DNA of 64,000 nucleotides from positions 10,912,001 through 10,976,000 of the forward strand of contig CAVNZM010000001.1 of NCBI GenBank assembly GCA_963693365.1, written 5' to 3'. Numbering within the stretch: position 1 is the first letter of the stretch; every line of letters begins with the position of its first letter. Below, in pieces: positions 62,708 to 64,000 of the stretch. This stretch comes from Amoebidium appalachense (lineage: Eukaryota > Ichthyosporea). The notes under the pieces are model-generated. The model searched no databases and had not been told where the DNA came from. It worked only from the letters and a program-made list of their open reading frames with translations. A program made the position numbers and the translations under genes.

Positions 62708-63101
62708 AGTGGAGCCATTGCAGCCGGTATTGGCATGACAGCAACAGCTTACGGGGCCAAACTAGCCCTGGAGGCATACACCAGGTGTGTGGGGTCCTGG
62801 TTCCCTTAACTGCTCCTCTAGTTTTCACAAAGTTTCTGTCTTAATCACCTCTGGGTAAGGGACGGGACAGAGCCTCCCCCCCCCCCCCCTCCCCCCCCCC
62901 CCCCCAAAAAAAGAAAAAAAAAACCCCCCGGTCGCTTATTTTTTGGACACCAAAGACGTTTCAAATCTTCCCTTCATAATATGCAGAGGTATGGGGTGTG
63001 TTCGTGTGGGTAGCCGGGATAGTGTCGGTTTGCATGTGACCATGTGACCTCGGTAGAAGATCTGCATGCAGGTTTTTTTTTTTTTTTTCTTTCTTTTTTT
63101 T

Positions 63102-63132
<31 letters not shown>

Positions 63133-63514
63133 GAGTTTTACGAATTTGAGCATGTCGAGAGCCTGTCTGCACGCGTGTGGGTTTGCTTGTCCAGATTGTG
63201 AACGGCTGGTGCAAACCTCCCGATGCATGTGTGTGTCCATGCATCATGAGTGTTCTTCGTGTGCTCCTTGATGTGTGTTCCCTATATATGGGTGAATAGA
63301 GAACATATACTCCTTATGTATACTCCAGGTCCTTTAGAACATTCCCGTATAAACATGCACACACTAACACAGTAGCATTTTCAGGTATGCGCCCATTGTT
63401 GCACAGCGAGTGGGTGTGCTTGCCAAGACACTAGACAAGAGCATGAAGGGTTACTACCGGGGTGGGTTTGAGGCTACAATGACAAAGAGAGAGGCTGGGC
63501 TTATCCTGGGCGTC

Positions 63515-63517
<3 letters not shown>
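62708..63517 (+). CDS. PAM18: TIM14/PAM18 (DNAJC19) mitochondrial import J-protein, partial
   Basis: J-domain co-chaperone of the presequence-translocase motor; it stimulates mitochondrial Hsp70 at the inner membrane. Two exons are seen: 62708-62784 (acceptor CACACACAG, phase 2 donor) and 63385-63517 (phase 0 donor into GT repeats). Exon one encodes SGAIAAGIGMTATAYGAKLA, the transmembrane segment. Exon two encodes VAQRVGVLAKTLDKSMKGYY then RGGFEATMTKREAGLILGV, matching the family signature YYRGGFEPKMTKREAALILGV that opens the J domain. The HPD-bearing exon lies beyond the right edge, and the short first coding exon was not located. Introns again are simple-repeat rich. Confidence 0.9.
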
Positions 63518-63557
<40 letters not shown>

Positions 63558-63773
63558 CTTGGTGATAATCGTTTTGTTGATAGATTTGCTCGTACCCCCG
63601 GGGGAGGAGGGGGGGGGTGGGGGGGGGGGGGGGGGAGGATTTACGCAGTCGGGAGGTGTGCGTATGGGGGAGAGGAATGGTTTTTGACCGGGGGGGGGGG
63701 GGTTCTTTGCTGAAAGGTGTATGTGTGTGGTGGTGGTGGTGGTGATAGTGTTGTGTTTATGGGGAGAATGGGC

Positions 63774-63809
<36 letters not shown>

Positions 63810-64000
63810 GTATGCGTCTGGTTGGGTGTTTGATGGGGGGGGGGGGGGGGGGGTCTATTTTTCTACATTCGTGTTAATTGTTCTGCACGCATTACGGGCA
63901 GAATTGGGGTTTCGGTTGTGGAGTTGTGGAGTTTGGGGGAGGATGGGGGAGGGGGGGGGGGGGTTCAACTCAGATAGATTCCTGCTTAATGACTACAGTT
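63518..64000. other. TIM14 intron, G-rich, running off the window
   Basis: Starts (GT)n at the donor, followed by five G runs (63602-63636, 63690-63702, 63777-63806, 63835-63853, 63950-63963). No J-domain exon is visible before 64000. Confidence 0.7.

Overview
This window is nuclear DNA from a eukaryote. Genes carry conventional GT-AG spliceosomal introns, the transposons are eukaryotic (Copia, tyrosine-recombinase retroelement, gag-only LTR element, TRIM, LINE, MITEs), and the proteins include PAN3, an EEIG1/FAM102-type NT-C2 protein, DGAT2 and TIM14. The mixture, including a degenerate Cys-His-Gly repeat gene of a type I associate with algae and other protists, suggests a unicellular alga or related protist, but the sequence does not fix the lineage. 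A striking trait is the density of long poly-C/poly-G runs, CA/GT, CT/GA and C-to-A homopolymer composites, which make up most intron and intergenic DNA from about 20 kb onward.

Layout. 1-2.2 kb: CA repeats, a probable last exon of an SR-protein-like gene, and unassigned DNA with a perfect hairpin. 2.25-19.4 kb: a Ngaro/PAT-like tyrosine-recombinase retrotransposon on the minus strand (gag, RT-RNase H, recombinase, split direct repeats). It is interrupted by a Copia element with apparently identical 708-bp LTRs (3385-9774, TSD CTGCT) and by a gag-only LTR element with 607-bp LTRs (10314-13825, TSD GAGGG). 20.2-26.4 kb: a nine-exon NT-C2 (EEIG1/FAM102-like) gene, whose exons join in phase to 259 residues. 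27.4-27.8 kb: a 190-bp tandem duplication. 28.4-31.4 kb: an intronless DGAT2 gene on the minus strand, broken by a TRIM with three LTRs (TSD CTCCT). 32.2-47.8 kb: PAN3, about 18 exons, all in phase, about 642 residues, with introns built mostly of simple repeats and carrying a pogo-like MITE. 49.5-50.4 kb: a broken C-x-H-G repeat gene. 50.4-55.1 kb: simple repeats, a foldback element and the 3' end of a LINE. 56.1-56.8 kb: an intact secreted Cu/Zn-SOD-like protein on the minus strand. 57.3-58.1 kb: a tandem array that seems to derive from the LINE tail. 58.6-62.7 kb: simple repeats and unassigned DNA. 62.7 kb to the edge: two exons of TIM14/PAM18.

The host genes belong to unrelated housekeeping processes (mRNA deadenylation, lipid synthesis, mitochondrial import, superoxide handling) and show no operon-like logic. 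The main stories are nested transposition, insertional disruption of DGAT2, and intron architecture in which splice sites lie inside GT and CA repeats. All exon coordinates come from reading frames, splice consensus and remembered family motifs; no alignment or transcript was available.
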